This document shows, one piece after another, positions 39,701-53,600 of a stretch of 64,000 nt of DNA. This stretch comes from Siphonodentalium dalli. Taxonomy: Eukaryota; Mollusca; Scaphopoda; Gadilida; Siphonodentaliidae. Every line of letters begins with the position of its first letter. Position 1 is the first letter of the stretch. The stretch covers positions 192,598,052 to 192,662,051 of the forward strand of contig CP136067.1 in NCBI GenBank assembly GCA_032622095.1, written 5' to 3'. A model generated the notes under the pieces. That model saw only the letters and a program-made list of their open reading frames with translations. It ran no database searches and was not told where the DNA came from. The translations under genes were made by a program, and so were the position numbers.

Positions 39701-42700
39701 CTTCCAGTCGCCCGGTGCAAGTTATGACCATTTACGACACTGATCTCTGAGAAACCAGATGACATAGAATGAACAAATCACATGAACAATACATAAGTCA
39801 GGATAGGCTTTGTTGTATAACCACATAGAAAAATAGATCTGACACCAACAGGCTTTGTTTAGGCTGGGCCTATTACAGCCGAGGATGAAAAATGGAATAA
39901 TTATAATGACTAGATAATATATGTTCAACAAGTTTATTAAACTTAACAAATGAAATTAGAATTTGCATGTGTGAATAATATTTGATTAAAAATTATGTTT
40001 TACAGTTAGAATGTTGAATGTGTGAAATAAGTTATTTCTGAGGTTGGTTGAATATGACAAAACTTAAGTGGTTGAAATATTAAAGGAGAAACTATTTAAT
40101 TTACTTAAATTCAAAGTTTACTTAAATATATCCAATAAGATATAATTATTATAACTTAGAATATAAAGCTAGTTAAAACTTTATAGATGAAAATTTACTA
40201 CTAAATTGAGTTTTATAAGTTCCCTAAATATTCCACCACATAAGTTGAATTATACATTTGTATTTTATATAAGTGATTTCTTTTTTGGTGTTCACATGTT
40301 TGACTTAGAAATATTTATTAATAATAGAAATTAGGTAACTGAAAAATGATCTAAGTCAGATAAATTTATTAAAGATAGACTTTAAATTTAACTATTTAAA
40401 GTATTTACTTTAAATATGACTATTTAGAGTATTTACTTTAAATATGAGAATTTATTTAAATAATATTTAAATAAATTCTCATATTTAAAGTAAATATATT
40501 ATATGAATATTTAAAGTATTTGAAACATTGGCATTTATTACTTACCAATAGAAAACTATGAAGATTGAAATATTTGGTGACAATAATTATCACAACATTT
40601 GTACATATACAACACATAACAGACACAGTTATTTTCACTTTGTTTGTCTGTGAATATCAATATTTAGCCAATCAAAGTGTAACAGTTGGGCACAACCAAA
40701 TATCACACCATGATTGGCTTAGTAAAATTCCACCCCACCCAGGTCCCAATATAATATAACTTATGAATAATACTTCCACGAGGGCTACGGTCCACACAGG
40801 CAAATATTCACACCGACTATTTGTGTGAAATAAGAATAAATCTCCATTTAAATATGGAGAAGATAACTTAGCATAATTTACATGTTAAGTCCAAAAAATA
40901 TTATTAATACCATGAACTGAACATCTTAGCCTCAGTTACTTGCTAAGACTAGATGAATATGAATCAAGATGTGCACTATGAAATGTATGAACACTTAATA
41001 GTGCTTGATGTATTAACACTATATTTGTGATTGTGAATAAGACACGAATTCGATCAATGATTGAGTTACCATTTTTCAATGAATGGAACTATGATATATA
41101 TTGATGTGAAAATATGAAATAATACACAAAGGCTGAAATAAAACCAAGTGGTCAAGGTAAGTTTTATTTCAGGATTCTGCCATCCAATTAACTTTAAGTA
41201 ACTTAATGACTTACTTTATTTATTTATTAGAAGAATATTTATTTATTATGGCTGATAAATTTCTAAGTCATGTGCCACTTCAGGCTATGACAAACATAAA
41301 GTTGAGTGCTCATTTCAAGTGGCTAAATAGTTAGGTACAACCTAGACTTATTACATGCCTCTTCATGCTAGTATGGCATAAATGTCTAATTTCCATAGGA
41401 TAATAGAAATATTAATTGCCTCTTCAGGCCAAATATCAGTGATTGTAGAATTAAATGGCTCTCAACTTCGAGGATCTAGCCACTTCAGGCATTGTCCTAA
41501 CTAGGCTTCTTCAAGCAAACTCAGCTGAGCACATACCACTTAATTCAGCATGCCACTTCAGGCTCTCACTGAAAATTCCCACCATGGAAGGATTCTCTCA
41601 TATATGACAGTAATAGTGCATGGCTACTTACAGCACTTGCACAAATACAACCAAGACATCTCATAATTTAAGCCATTGAACAAATTAGTAATGAGCAACA
41701 TCAAAAGCCATTTGGAAATAGTAAAAGAAACACTATTGTTTTTAACCACTAAAAGTTAAATTACTTATTACAAAAGTTAGACATTACTTTAAGTAATTAA
41801 ATAGCATTTAGTAATAACTTAGAAATAATTGCCTGAAAAACAATTTTACCCATTTTACCAAATACCTAGCAGCAGAATGAACAGCAACAATTTTTTAATG
41901 AAGCGACAGCATATAGTTCTCAATGATGCCTATCTATATATACTTAAATCCTCTACCATTTTTTGGTGATGGAGCAAACTGGCACAATGATTGGCCGGCT
42001 AATCGTTAACCCTCAACGATTGGCCAGAGCTCTGCAACCAGAATATGGTTGAAGAAATAGTGCCAATTACGTCGCGTTTGCGCATAATTAGCGTAATAAT
42101 CACCAGATATTTATGAAACATTTGTAATATTTTATAAATAAGTACATAATAATTCATAATTATGCATAATTGTGGTGGACACATTTTTATTTGAGTTAAT
42201 GTGTAGTTTAGGCTGATTACGCAAAGATGTTTATACCAGCGTAGGACTACGCAAGATGGCTGCGCCCATAAAGAAGCGAAAATGCCAAATTTTGAAATGA
42301 AAGTTTTGACAATAGATGCATAGTTAGCGCTTTAGTATAAATGCCACTTTGCAAATATGAAGAGCACGATATAGTGAATAATAAGAGACTGTGGTAAGTT
42401 ATGAACTAGTGATTTGTGACTTATTACGTATGTTGTGATGAGACATTTGTAAGGTGAAACTTCAGAATACGATGAGATTGAGAATGGTGTAGAATACAAA
42501 ATAGTTTGATGATATGAATATTATGGTTTGGAGAAATGATGTAGTCATAAATGCCAGGCCTTTACAATATCTTCCCTCAGATGAATCTATATATCTCCCA
42601 GTTGAATGGTGATATCCACTTTTCAAGAATAATTTCGGAAAGCGGATTGATCCCTCAATGGGATAGCGACCGTAGCTTACTCTCATCCCGGCAGCGTGGA

Positions 42701-44586
42701 AGGCCAGAAACTATACTAGCGGATGGATGTTCTCGACAATTTGAGTGAGCAAAAAACACTATTGAAAAAATTCGCAACAATTTATTAAATGGTTTGATCT
42801 GGGATAACTGATTGACATCGGGTGGGTAAATACTGCTGCTTCGTGTGGACCTACACATACGTTGTTCGTTGTCTGTTTTGCGATGAGAAACAAACATATT
42901 CCATACCATAATACGTGAAAATGACTTTCCCATTCAGTCTGTTTGGCGATACCTTCTGGTTTGGCGATACCACGTACACGGGGGTAGTATAACATGTCAT
43001 TTTAGTTCGTAGAGTGTTGAAGACTTCAAATAGGGCAGTGGGTCCCAAAAACAGTGAAAATTCGCCTTTCGTATTAGCCAGCCGATTATTGCAAAGTGTC
43101 ACAGGATTCAGGAACCAGCCCATCAATATATTGTTTGTTTACTTCCCGAGCACTAGTCTCTGTCCACACACTCAATTAAAACTGAGATTGCGTGATTGAT
43201 TTTTTATTTGTAAAATAACAAATGATATATAACAACAAAAATGATGGACAGTAGATGATACGTATTGTACTGGCCGGAACAGCATGATCCTGGTTGGTCG
43301 TCTTCCTGCTGCCCGTGTATGGAGATATATAAAACATAAAGGATGATGGATGAAATTAAAGATGTATTTAAGATGTCTGAGATAATATCCCTTCAGTTCG
43401 TGGTGTATTCACTACTTAAAATAGCGTAGGTGATCACGAAACAGTTACAATTTATGTTTGCTATTTGCCAGCCGCTTTTTGTAAAGTGATCAGGCTGTCC
43501 GAATTCAACACAGCCTTATATGTCGTATATTGCCTGATAGAAAAGTCATCGGTTGATATTGAGAGTATAATTGATTTCGTACGTGATGTGTTCAATACTT
43601 AAAATAGGGTGGGGTACACAAAACAGTGAACAGCCGCTTGTTGTGAAGTGCCACATGGTGCAGGTTTTCGGGAACCGACACATCCATGGTGTGTATATCC
43701 TGATACAAATTAATCTTTGGTAACACCCTTAATTAATATTGAGAGCATATAATTTTAGCAAGACTTTAAAAATGGTAGTTTGCCTTTCTTATATGCCAGC
43801 CTCTTTTCGTAGTGCCAATGCTTTCTCAACCAAATCCATATCTCATATATATTTTGAAGACCTATGTCTGTCTGTCTGTCTGTTTGTCATTAATACATAT
43901 CTACGATTCTCGACCGATCGGGACGAAACTTGGTACGTGTGTGTAGTTTGACCAGGCGGTGGACGTTGTCGTATTGGCGAGCCCGTGCGGCGGCCGCTTC
44001 GCGCATGCGCAGACGAGATCTCGGAAACGGGTGGAGCTATCGACTTGAAATTTGCTATGTGAATGTATCTTGCCCTGGATGCGAATTTTATCGGTTCGCC
44101 GAGCCCGTGCGACGCCAGCTTCGCGCATGCGCAGACGAGATCTCGGAAACGGGTGGAGCTATCGACTTGAAATTTGCTATGTGAATGTATTTTGCCCCGG
44201 ATACGAATTTTATCGGGTCGCCGAGCCCGTGCGACGTCAGCTTCGCGCATGCGCAGACCAGATCTCGGAAACGGGTGGAGCTATCGACTTGAAATTTGGT
44301 TTTTGAATAGCCCGGACAACGTCGGGCTCATCGGCTAGTATATATATTTTTTGAACACCTCTGTCTGTCTGTTTGTCTGTCATTTATACAAATCTACGAT
44401 TCTCCACCGATCGGGACGAAACTTGGTACGTGTGTGTCGTTTGACCAGGCGGTCGACGTTGTCGTATTGGCGAGCCCGTGCGACGCCCGCTTCGCGCATG
44501 CGCAGACCAGATCTCGGAAACGGGTAGAGCTGTCGACTTGAAATTTCGTTTTTGAATAGCCTGGACAACGTCGGGCTCATCGGCTA

Positions 44587-44666
<80 letters not shown>

Positions 44667-47600
44667 AAAATTAAGAAAGGTATCCGTTCATTGTTGAATA
44701 TTTATTACATCTATGTACATACAGCTATACCGGTTTCGGCACATCTTAACTTTTCAATAGTTTTAATAGCTTGGAGTCACGTTCGTTCATACACACATTT
44801 AATATTAGGAGCATATGTCATTTCAGTTGGTGGTGTACTTAAGACTTTAAATGGGGTAGGAGCCCTCAAAACAAAGGAAATTCAACAGACAGACAGACGG
44901 AAAAACAGACGGACAGACAGATCATACTCTGTTATATAGAAAGATATATGACAAGCAATCAGGTGCACTATACCAGACTTGGACAGTTTATGTGTTGTGG
45001 GAGTGACAAATCATCTGAGTTTATAGATATGCAAATAATTCACTAATTAATTGGCTTGGTGTACTGATGATAGCTATTTTCTAGCAATTGATAGTCGCAT
45101 TAATGTTTTAGATCTAGGCTTAAATGTTTTAGTTACATCAGGACAAGTTTATTTATTTCAGTCTTACATTTCTCGAAGCTTCTTTCCGAAGGGTGTCGGG
45201 AAGGAAGTTTTAACCTCACCGTCCCATGTGCAAATTTCTATCGAAAGTCATATTTCGTAAGGACAACCCCCACCTCGAACACGTTTACGGATACGACCGT
45301 GCTAGCGCATGTTCTCGATGGATCTGCAGACAGCGTCAGACCTTGGCTACAGCGAAACTCTTTTAACACCGACCTCCCCCAACGCTGAAATTCCATAAAA
45401 GGCCTTAGAGCACAATCCCATTGTTACAACCGTTCCCTAACTTTTGGTAAAGCACACTAATTCCCAAGGCTGGCGAGGGAATAGTCCTGTGATTATCCCA
45501 TTGTTAGGCACACACAATTCATAACAGACAAATCGCACGGTCGCTTCAAAGTGGGACCAGTCCGTATTGTTTCGGACATATCGATATCTATTCACATTCA
45601 ACGGCGATCAGTTCATGTTAATCACGTTGTTGGGCGTGGCTAACCGGCTAGTGTGTCCAATCACGGCCAGCGCACAGATTGTGCGTCGTTGTCAAAACAC
45701 GCTCAACGGCACATTTCCAGTTGATTGCAATTATGTGGGATCAATTGTGCTCTAAGTCGGTCAGAGCACGCGAATAGTTCTTTACCTGAATAAATCTCGT
45801 CTTCGACTCGATTGATTCTGGTAAAGAACAATTCTTGTGCTCTAATCCTTACATGTAATGCGTTGAACATTGTTTCAGATTCAGATGCAACATACCATAG
45901 CTTAATGTCATCAGTAACATAAATATGGTGTTTGTTGCAGTTATAATATGTTCTAAATTGTTACAGATGTCAAAATGGGCACAAAAGGTCATAAATAAAA
46001 AAAAATGGCGTTTTTCGCCCCTCGGAAAGCATAACTTCCTGCAATTGTTGTATTACCACCCCCCCCCCCATGCATTCCCTGTTTTATCGCTATTTATAGT
46101 AGAAACTTTTAGCGCAGTGATCACTCTATCCTATGGGGCTTTCAATATCCAGATTGTGAACCACACATGCATTACTTTGATGAAATGTTGCTTCAATAAC
46201 TCGCGATAAACTTTAATTTTGCATATTTACGCGTTGTGAATAAGTAAAACAATATTGTGTGAGTTGGTTACACTGGATTGAACGAGTTTGTACGACAAAA
46301 CAAACTGCATGGATACTGGATAGTGCTTTCAATTTAAATCGCTAACTGCCATACAATCATGATCGAACTTCGTGGCCGGGCTGTGTAACAATTAACTACT
46401 AAATATCAGCCGTACAATAAAAGGATAACACGGGCTTTATATTATACTAGAAGGTGACCCGACTTCGTCCGGGCTATTCAAAAACCAAATTTCAAGTCGA
46501 TTGCTCCACCCGTTTCCTAGATCTGGTCTGCGCATGCGCGAAGCTGGTGTCGCACGTGCTCGGCGACCCGATAAAATTCGTATCCGGGGCAAGATACATT
46601 CACATACCAAATTTCAAGTCGATAGCTACACCCGTTTCCGAGATATATAGCCCAATGTCATTTGCGGATACCTCGGCCGGTGATGAGTTAGGTGACACTC
46701 CACAGTTTCGAATGATCAGTAGGGGTGATTTTATAGATATAAAGTGCTAGTGGTTTCTGGCACCATTAATGTGGTATGTATATTAAGACAAGGTGGGATA
46801 TGAATTTGTGTAATTTTAGAAGGTGTTCTCGACTGATGAAAAAATTAAGTGCAAGTGACCTTGACCCAACCCATAGACAGCAGTAGCGTTTTCTGCGAAA
46901 CAGTGGCTCTAGATACTGGGTCAATTTTTTAGCACCCAAAATTTGTCATCTGCATTAAAAATTGATTTTCTGGAAAATTTAACGGCGAAAGTTTGAAATT
47001 TTTTCACATTGATGTTGGAAGCCAGAGGCCTCTAAACCAACATAGGTGACCATGCTTGAAAAAATCTGGTATTCGTGCCTCTTGGGTATGAAAATTCAAT
47101 ATTTTGGTCATTTTTTGAATAAAAATCACATTTTCGATCAAAAGATCAAGGGCCATAACTCTTGATAGCCCATATATTATGGAAATTATGTATAAAATTC
47201 TGAATGCCTATTCTGTACTAATTTCAGGCATATATATATATTGTCTATATGGTTTGGGATCATAATCCAGATAAATTTCAATGAATCTATGGGCCCCCTA
47301 TTTATGGGCCCATACCTGTTGAAACTGTGGAGTGTTAAAGACCAGCAAATAGCACCATTATCATCTGTCAACTTGACATATATTTACATTGAAAATCATT
47401 TTTAGCAAATCTGCTCAGTTAGAAGGAACATTTTATGTTAAATACACCATTCTTTTATGGATATTCCAATACAGGTGGCCTTTAGACATATAAATTGGTG
47501 GGGATATGGAGTCTTGGAGCAGGGGGGGGGGTGGTTCATGTGTATTGTTATTGATAATTTTTTAGATGATGGGTACTTCTTCATGACATCATGCTCCTTG

Positions 47601-50600
47601 AATCTTAGCTGAAAAGGCTGACATTGACATTACACAGTATACTAAAAGATTAGATATTCAGTCTTTCTTATTCACAAGTGTGAAATATAATAATTCAGGT
47701 TTCCCTGGACATATTTCACTTGACAACATATTGTTCATGTGATGTCATAACCGTGTATAGCTTTCCCTTAATGCTAAATAAGACTTGGAATTGTTTAACC
47801 CATGGTTTTGGGAGAGTATTAAAGATAGTAGTTGCATGAAATATTATGTTTTATTTTGATATCTGAGGAAAATATGCATCTCATAATATATTTTATACAA
47901 CATTTTAGCATTTCAGACCTTTTTCAAGCTATAAATGATGGTTGAATATATACATTTTGTCACTACGTCAAGCATAACGTCACTGGGTTCTGAAAGACCC
48001 AAAAGAGGTGAAATCATGGGGGTGCATGTAAATCCCCACCCAATCTTGCTGCCTGTGATTGCAATAACGCATGGGGTGTAATATATCATTTTAAGCGGTA
48101 TAATGCAGAGAATATGGAGGTGTGGTCCCTATTAAAGATTAGTGAAATTGCATTCCCCTTAAGGTGACACTCCACAGTTTCGAATGATCAGTAGGGGTGA
48201 TTTTATAGATATAAAGTGCTAGTGGTTTCTGGCACCATTAATGTGGTATGTATATTAAGACAAGGTGGGATATGAATTTGTGTAATTTTAGAAGGTGTTC
48301 TCGACTGATGAAAAAATTAAGTGCAAGTGACCTTGACCCCACCCATAGACAGCAGTAGCGTTTTCTGCGAAACAGTGGCTCTAGATACTGGGCGAAAGTT
48401 TGAATTTTTTTTACATTGATGTTGGAAGCCAGAGGCCTCTAAACCAACATAGGTGACCATGCTTGAAAAAATCTGGTATTCGTGCCTCTTGGGTATGAAA
48501 ATTCAATATTTTGGTCATTTTTTGAATAAAAATCACATTTTTGATCAAAAGATCAAGGGCCATAACTCTTGATAGCCCATATATTATGGAAATTATGTAT
48601 AAAATTCTGAATGCCTATTCTGTACTAATTTCAGGCATATATATATTGTCTATATGGTTTGGGATCATAATCCAGATTAATTTCAATGAATCTATGGGCC
48701 CCCTATTTATGGGCCCATACCTGTTGAAACTGTGGAGTGTCACCTTAACGCGACACAGTCAAATGCATCGGCAGGGGGAGAGTTAACGTAATCTAACTTT
48801 ATGACCTCTGACGACGTCATAGAAGTTACGCAGTGATTTTATCCTGATAAAAGATCCCCGTACCACTTGTACCTAATAATTGAGGCAGATAACTAAAACG
48901 GATACATACATATTATATATCGTTGGAAAGATGAAGCCACACAGATTCTAACCGTGCAAATTATATGACTGGCAATTTATTATTCGCGCTATATCGAATC
49001 GATTTGTGAGCACCGAACTGAAATATATTAGCGCAAAAACGGCGTAAAAATAGATTTGACCTCCGCACGTGAAAAGTTGACCTCGCACGGACAAATAAAT
49101 ATGCCTATGTTCGTCTCCGGCCGAAAACACATCCAAATACCAAATTTCATCGAAATTGGCTTAGTCGTTTTGGAGTCCATCGATTTCAAACACACAAACA
49201 AACACATACACAGATCTTTCAAAATATATAATAGACTAGAAGGTGACCCGACTTCGTCCGGGCTATTCAAAAACCAAATTTCAAGTCGATAGCTCCACCC
49301 GTTTCCTAGATCTGGTCTGCGCATGCGCGAAGCTGGTGTCGCACGTGCTCGGCGACCCGATAAAATTCGTATCCGGGGCAAGATACATTCACATACCAAA
49401 TTTCAAGTCGATAGCTACACCCGTTTCCGAGATATATAGCCCAATGTCATTTGCGGATACCTCGGCCGGTGATGAGTTAACGCGACACAGTCAAATGCAT
49501 CGGCAGGGTGAGAGTTAACGTAATCTAACTTTATGATCTCTGACGACGTCATAGAAATTACGCATTGATTTTATCCCGATAAAAGCATCGGACCACTTGT
49601 ACCTAATAATTGAGGCAGATAACTAAAACGGATACATACATATTATATATCGTTGGAAAGAGGACACGCCACAGATTCTAACCGTGCAAATTATATGACT
49701 GGCAATTTATTATTCGCGCTATATCGAATCGATTTGTGAGCACCGAACTGAAATATATTAGCGCAAAAACGGCGTAAAAACATATTTGACCTCCGCACGT
49801 GAAAAGTTGACCTCGCACGGACAAATAAATATGCCTATGTTCGTCTCCGGCCGAAAACACATCCAAATACCAAATTTCATCGAAATTGGCTTAGTCGTTT
49901 TTGAGTCCATCGATTTCAAACACACACACACACACACACACACAAACAAACACACAGATCTTTCAAAATATATAATAGATTATATTATACTAGCAGGTTA
50001 GCCCGCCACCGGCGGCTTGTCCGAAACATGACATTTTTTTATATATTTTTTTTTAATTTTTAGCTCCACGCGTTTCAATAAGAAAAATTTGTACCCGGTA
50101 GCTCCACCCGTTTCCGAGATCTGGTCTGCGCATGCGCGAAGCTGGCGTCGCACGGGCTCGGCGACCCGATAAAATTTGTACCCGGCGCAAGATACATTCA
50201 CATAGCAAATTTCAAGTCGATAGCTCCACCCGTTTCCTAGATCTCGTCTGCGCATGCGCTGCACGGGCGTCGCACGGGCTCGCCAATACGACAGCGACGA
50301 CCACCTGGTCAAACTACACTCACGTACCAAGTTTCGTCCCGATCGGTCGAGGTGTTGGTATCTGATGCAAAAGACGAAATTGTGAGTGTTGGTCAATAGT
50401 CCCCGCCGTGAACCTCATCGTCGCAAAGAGCGGACAGTCAATTAACCCCGTTGTGAACCACAATCACCAACGCGACGTAAACATGTGTTGCGTTCTAAAA
50501 ATAGGAAAGCACTTTCTCTCTGCATAATTCTGCAGATGCTAATAACGTTGCTCCCCGTAGGTAGCAATATCGTTGTTGTTGATATTTACGGCTTGGGGGC

Positions 50601-53600
50601 TATTTTCTTATTTAGCAAGTTTGAGCTCAATCGGTTCGAGTCTATAAAGGACACACTCATACATATGACACTTCCCGTGGGTAGCAAGTTTGAGCTCAAT
50701 CGGCATTCCCTGGAATTTCCCGTAGATTGGCAGATTCCAGTAGCTTTATAACGGTATATCTGGGGAGAAATCTGATGCTATATTCGTGATTATCTGGGAT
50801 GATTTCGGTATATAACTATATACTGTAAAAACAAAGCGCGCCATCCGTGCTCGCAGGGTTGGTCAGAAACAAATGTTTTTTAAATTTAATGTATGTTCCG
50901 TATATCTCTCTGCAGATGCAAATAACGTTGAATGGGAAACAGACGCTCTTTATAGAGATGCGTGAAAAACAAACGCTCATTAAATAATCACTTGATTAAC
51001 CCACGCCGTGCCTTTGCGGTGATTTGAGATTGGAGAACGGGTGCTCTGAGCTTCTCTAAACTGCGACCACGGTCGTGTCGGTGTGATTTGACACTTACAT
51101 AGGAAGTTTCAGCTCAATCTGTACACGCGTTTTGGATTCTATGAAGTACACACACACACATATACGAAGTCTCAAAATATATAGTACTAGAAGGTGACCC
51201 GACTTCGTCCGGGCTATTAAAAAACCAAATTTCAAGTCGATTGCTCCACCCGTTTCCTTGATCTGGTCTGCGCATGCGCGAAACTGGTGTCGCGCGTGCT
51301 CGGCGACCCGATAAAATTCGTATCCGGGGCAAGATACATCCACATACCAAATTTCAAGTCGATAGCTACACCCGTTTTCGAGATATATAGCCCAATGTCA
51401 TTTGCGGATACCTCGGCCGGTGATGAGTTAACGCGACACAGTCAAATGCATCGGCAGGGTGAGAATTAACGTAATCTAACTTTATGACCTCTGACGACGT
51501 CATAGAAGTTACGCAGTGATTTTATCCTGATAAAAGATCCCCGTACCACTTGTACCTAATAATTGAGGCAGATAACTAAAACGGATACATACATATTATA
51601 TATCGTTGGAAAGATGAAGCCACACAGATTCTAACCGTGCAAATTATATGACTGGCAATTTATTATTCGCGCTATATCGAATCGATTTGTGAGCACCGAA
51701 CTGAAATATATTAGCGCAAAAACGGCGTAAAAATAGATTTGACCTCCGCACGTGAAAAGTTGACCTCGCACGGACAAATAAATATGCCTATGTTCGTCTC
51801 CGGCCGAAAACACATCCAAATACCAAATTTCATCGAAATTGGCTTAGTCGTTTTGGAGTCCATCGATTTCAAACACACAAACAAACACATACACAGATCT
51901 TTCAAAATATATAATAGACTAGCCGATGAGCCCGACGTTGTCCGGGCGACGTTGTCCGGGCTATTCAAAAACCAAATTTCAAGTCGATAGCTCCACCCGT
52001 TTCCGAGATATAGTCTGCGCATGCGCGAAGCTGGTGTCACACGGGCTCGGCGACCCGATAACATTCGTATCCGGGGCAAGATAGATTCACATACCAAATT
52101 TCAAGTCGATAGCTCCACCCGTTTCCGAGATCTCGTCTGCGCATGCGCGAAGCTGGCGTCGCACGGGCTGATGAGCCCGACGTTGTCCGGGCTATTCAAA
52201 AACAAAATTTCAAGTCGATAGCTCTACCCGTTTCCGAGAGCTGGTCTGCGCATGCGCGAATCTGGCGTCGCACGGGCTCGGCGACCCGATAATATTCGTA
52301 TCCGGGGCAAGATACATTCACATAACAAATTTCAAGTCGATAGCTCCACCCGTTTCCGAGATCTCGTCTGCGCATGCGCGAAGCTGGCGTCGCACGGGCT
52401 CGGCGACCCGATAAAATTCGTATCCGGGGCAAGATACATTCACATAGCAAATTTCAAGTCGATAGCTCCACCCGTTTCCGAGATCTCGTCTGCGCATGCG
52501 CGAAGCGGGCGCCGCACGGGCTCGCCAATACGACAACGTTCACCGCCTGGTCAAACTACACACACGTACCAAGTTTCGTCCCGATCGGTCAAGAATCGTA
52601 GATTTGTATTAATGACAAACAAACAAACAAACAAACAAACAAACATACATACAGACAGAGGTCTTCAAAATATATATGAGATAGATAACTCGCCGGGCTC
52701 GTACGAACATAAATTATTTATGGAATGAAGACAAAGAATGTATATGGAGCGATAATTATATCAACTTTAATGGCAAATCGGGATGCGGAGATAGATTAAC
52801 AAAGTTAGGGGATGCGTTCTAAAATGTCGTGAAACTAGTTATTATGCACAAGGGGATATGCTATTCTTCTTTAAGGTCAAGCCTGATCCAATTTCCATTT
52901 GGAAACTCTGGGTTACATGTCGAGACGAACCAGCCTTTTTCGCCAACTGTGTTATCATGGCACGCACTCTGAACAGAACGACATATGATAATGCTTCTGT
53001 ATGTTATCATTGCAAACTAAATTATTCGAATCAATTGTTCCATATGTATAGTAAATGCTCGTCTGAATTCGCTTTGATAACGCGGAACACATTCTGGTAC
53101 TCCATAATTGATCGATTTGGAATACATGCGTTCAACTTCTTGGAAGCAATGTCAGAGGAAACCCTCTTAGCCTATTTCTTCGGTGGATGCATCAGCGCAG
53201 AAATTCACCTCATCTGCGACGAGAAGCAGCTATTCGGACAATGCGTCCGCTTCATTTGCGAATTATGCGCGGTCTGAGCAATACATGGATGTCTTAACAT
53301 CTTGTCTTGCAGTAATTATTTCAGCAATAAATTTATAATTATTATTATGTGAACTATTCGGTCTTTGATATGGTGACTCTAAAGTCATCCGACCTCCTGG
53401 TGTCTCATTTGGTATTTGAGGAATTAAGTCATGTTAAATTATATTGTGTATATATGTCAACAGTTTATTTGTGTATGTATATATTGTATCATATTGTCTC
53501 CATGTTTGGAGGAATAAACATCTCTCTCTCTCGCTGATTCGCCTAAACCGACGTGTTTATATTGCCGCAAAACTCTCTCTTGCACGAGCTAGTGCATGTA

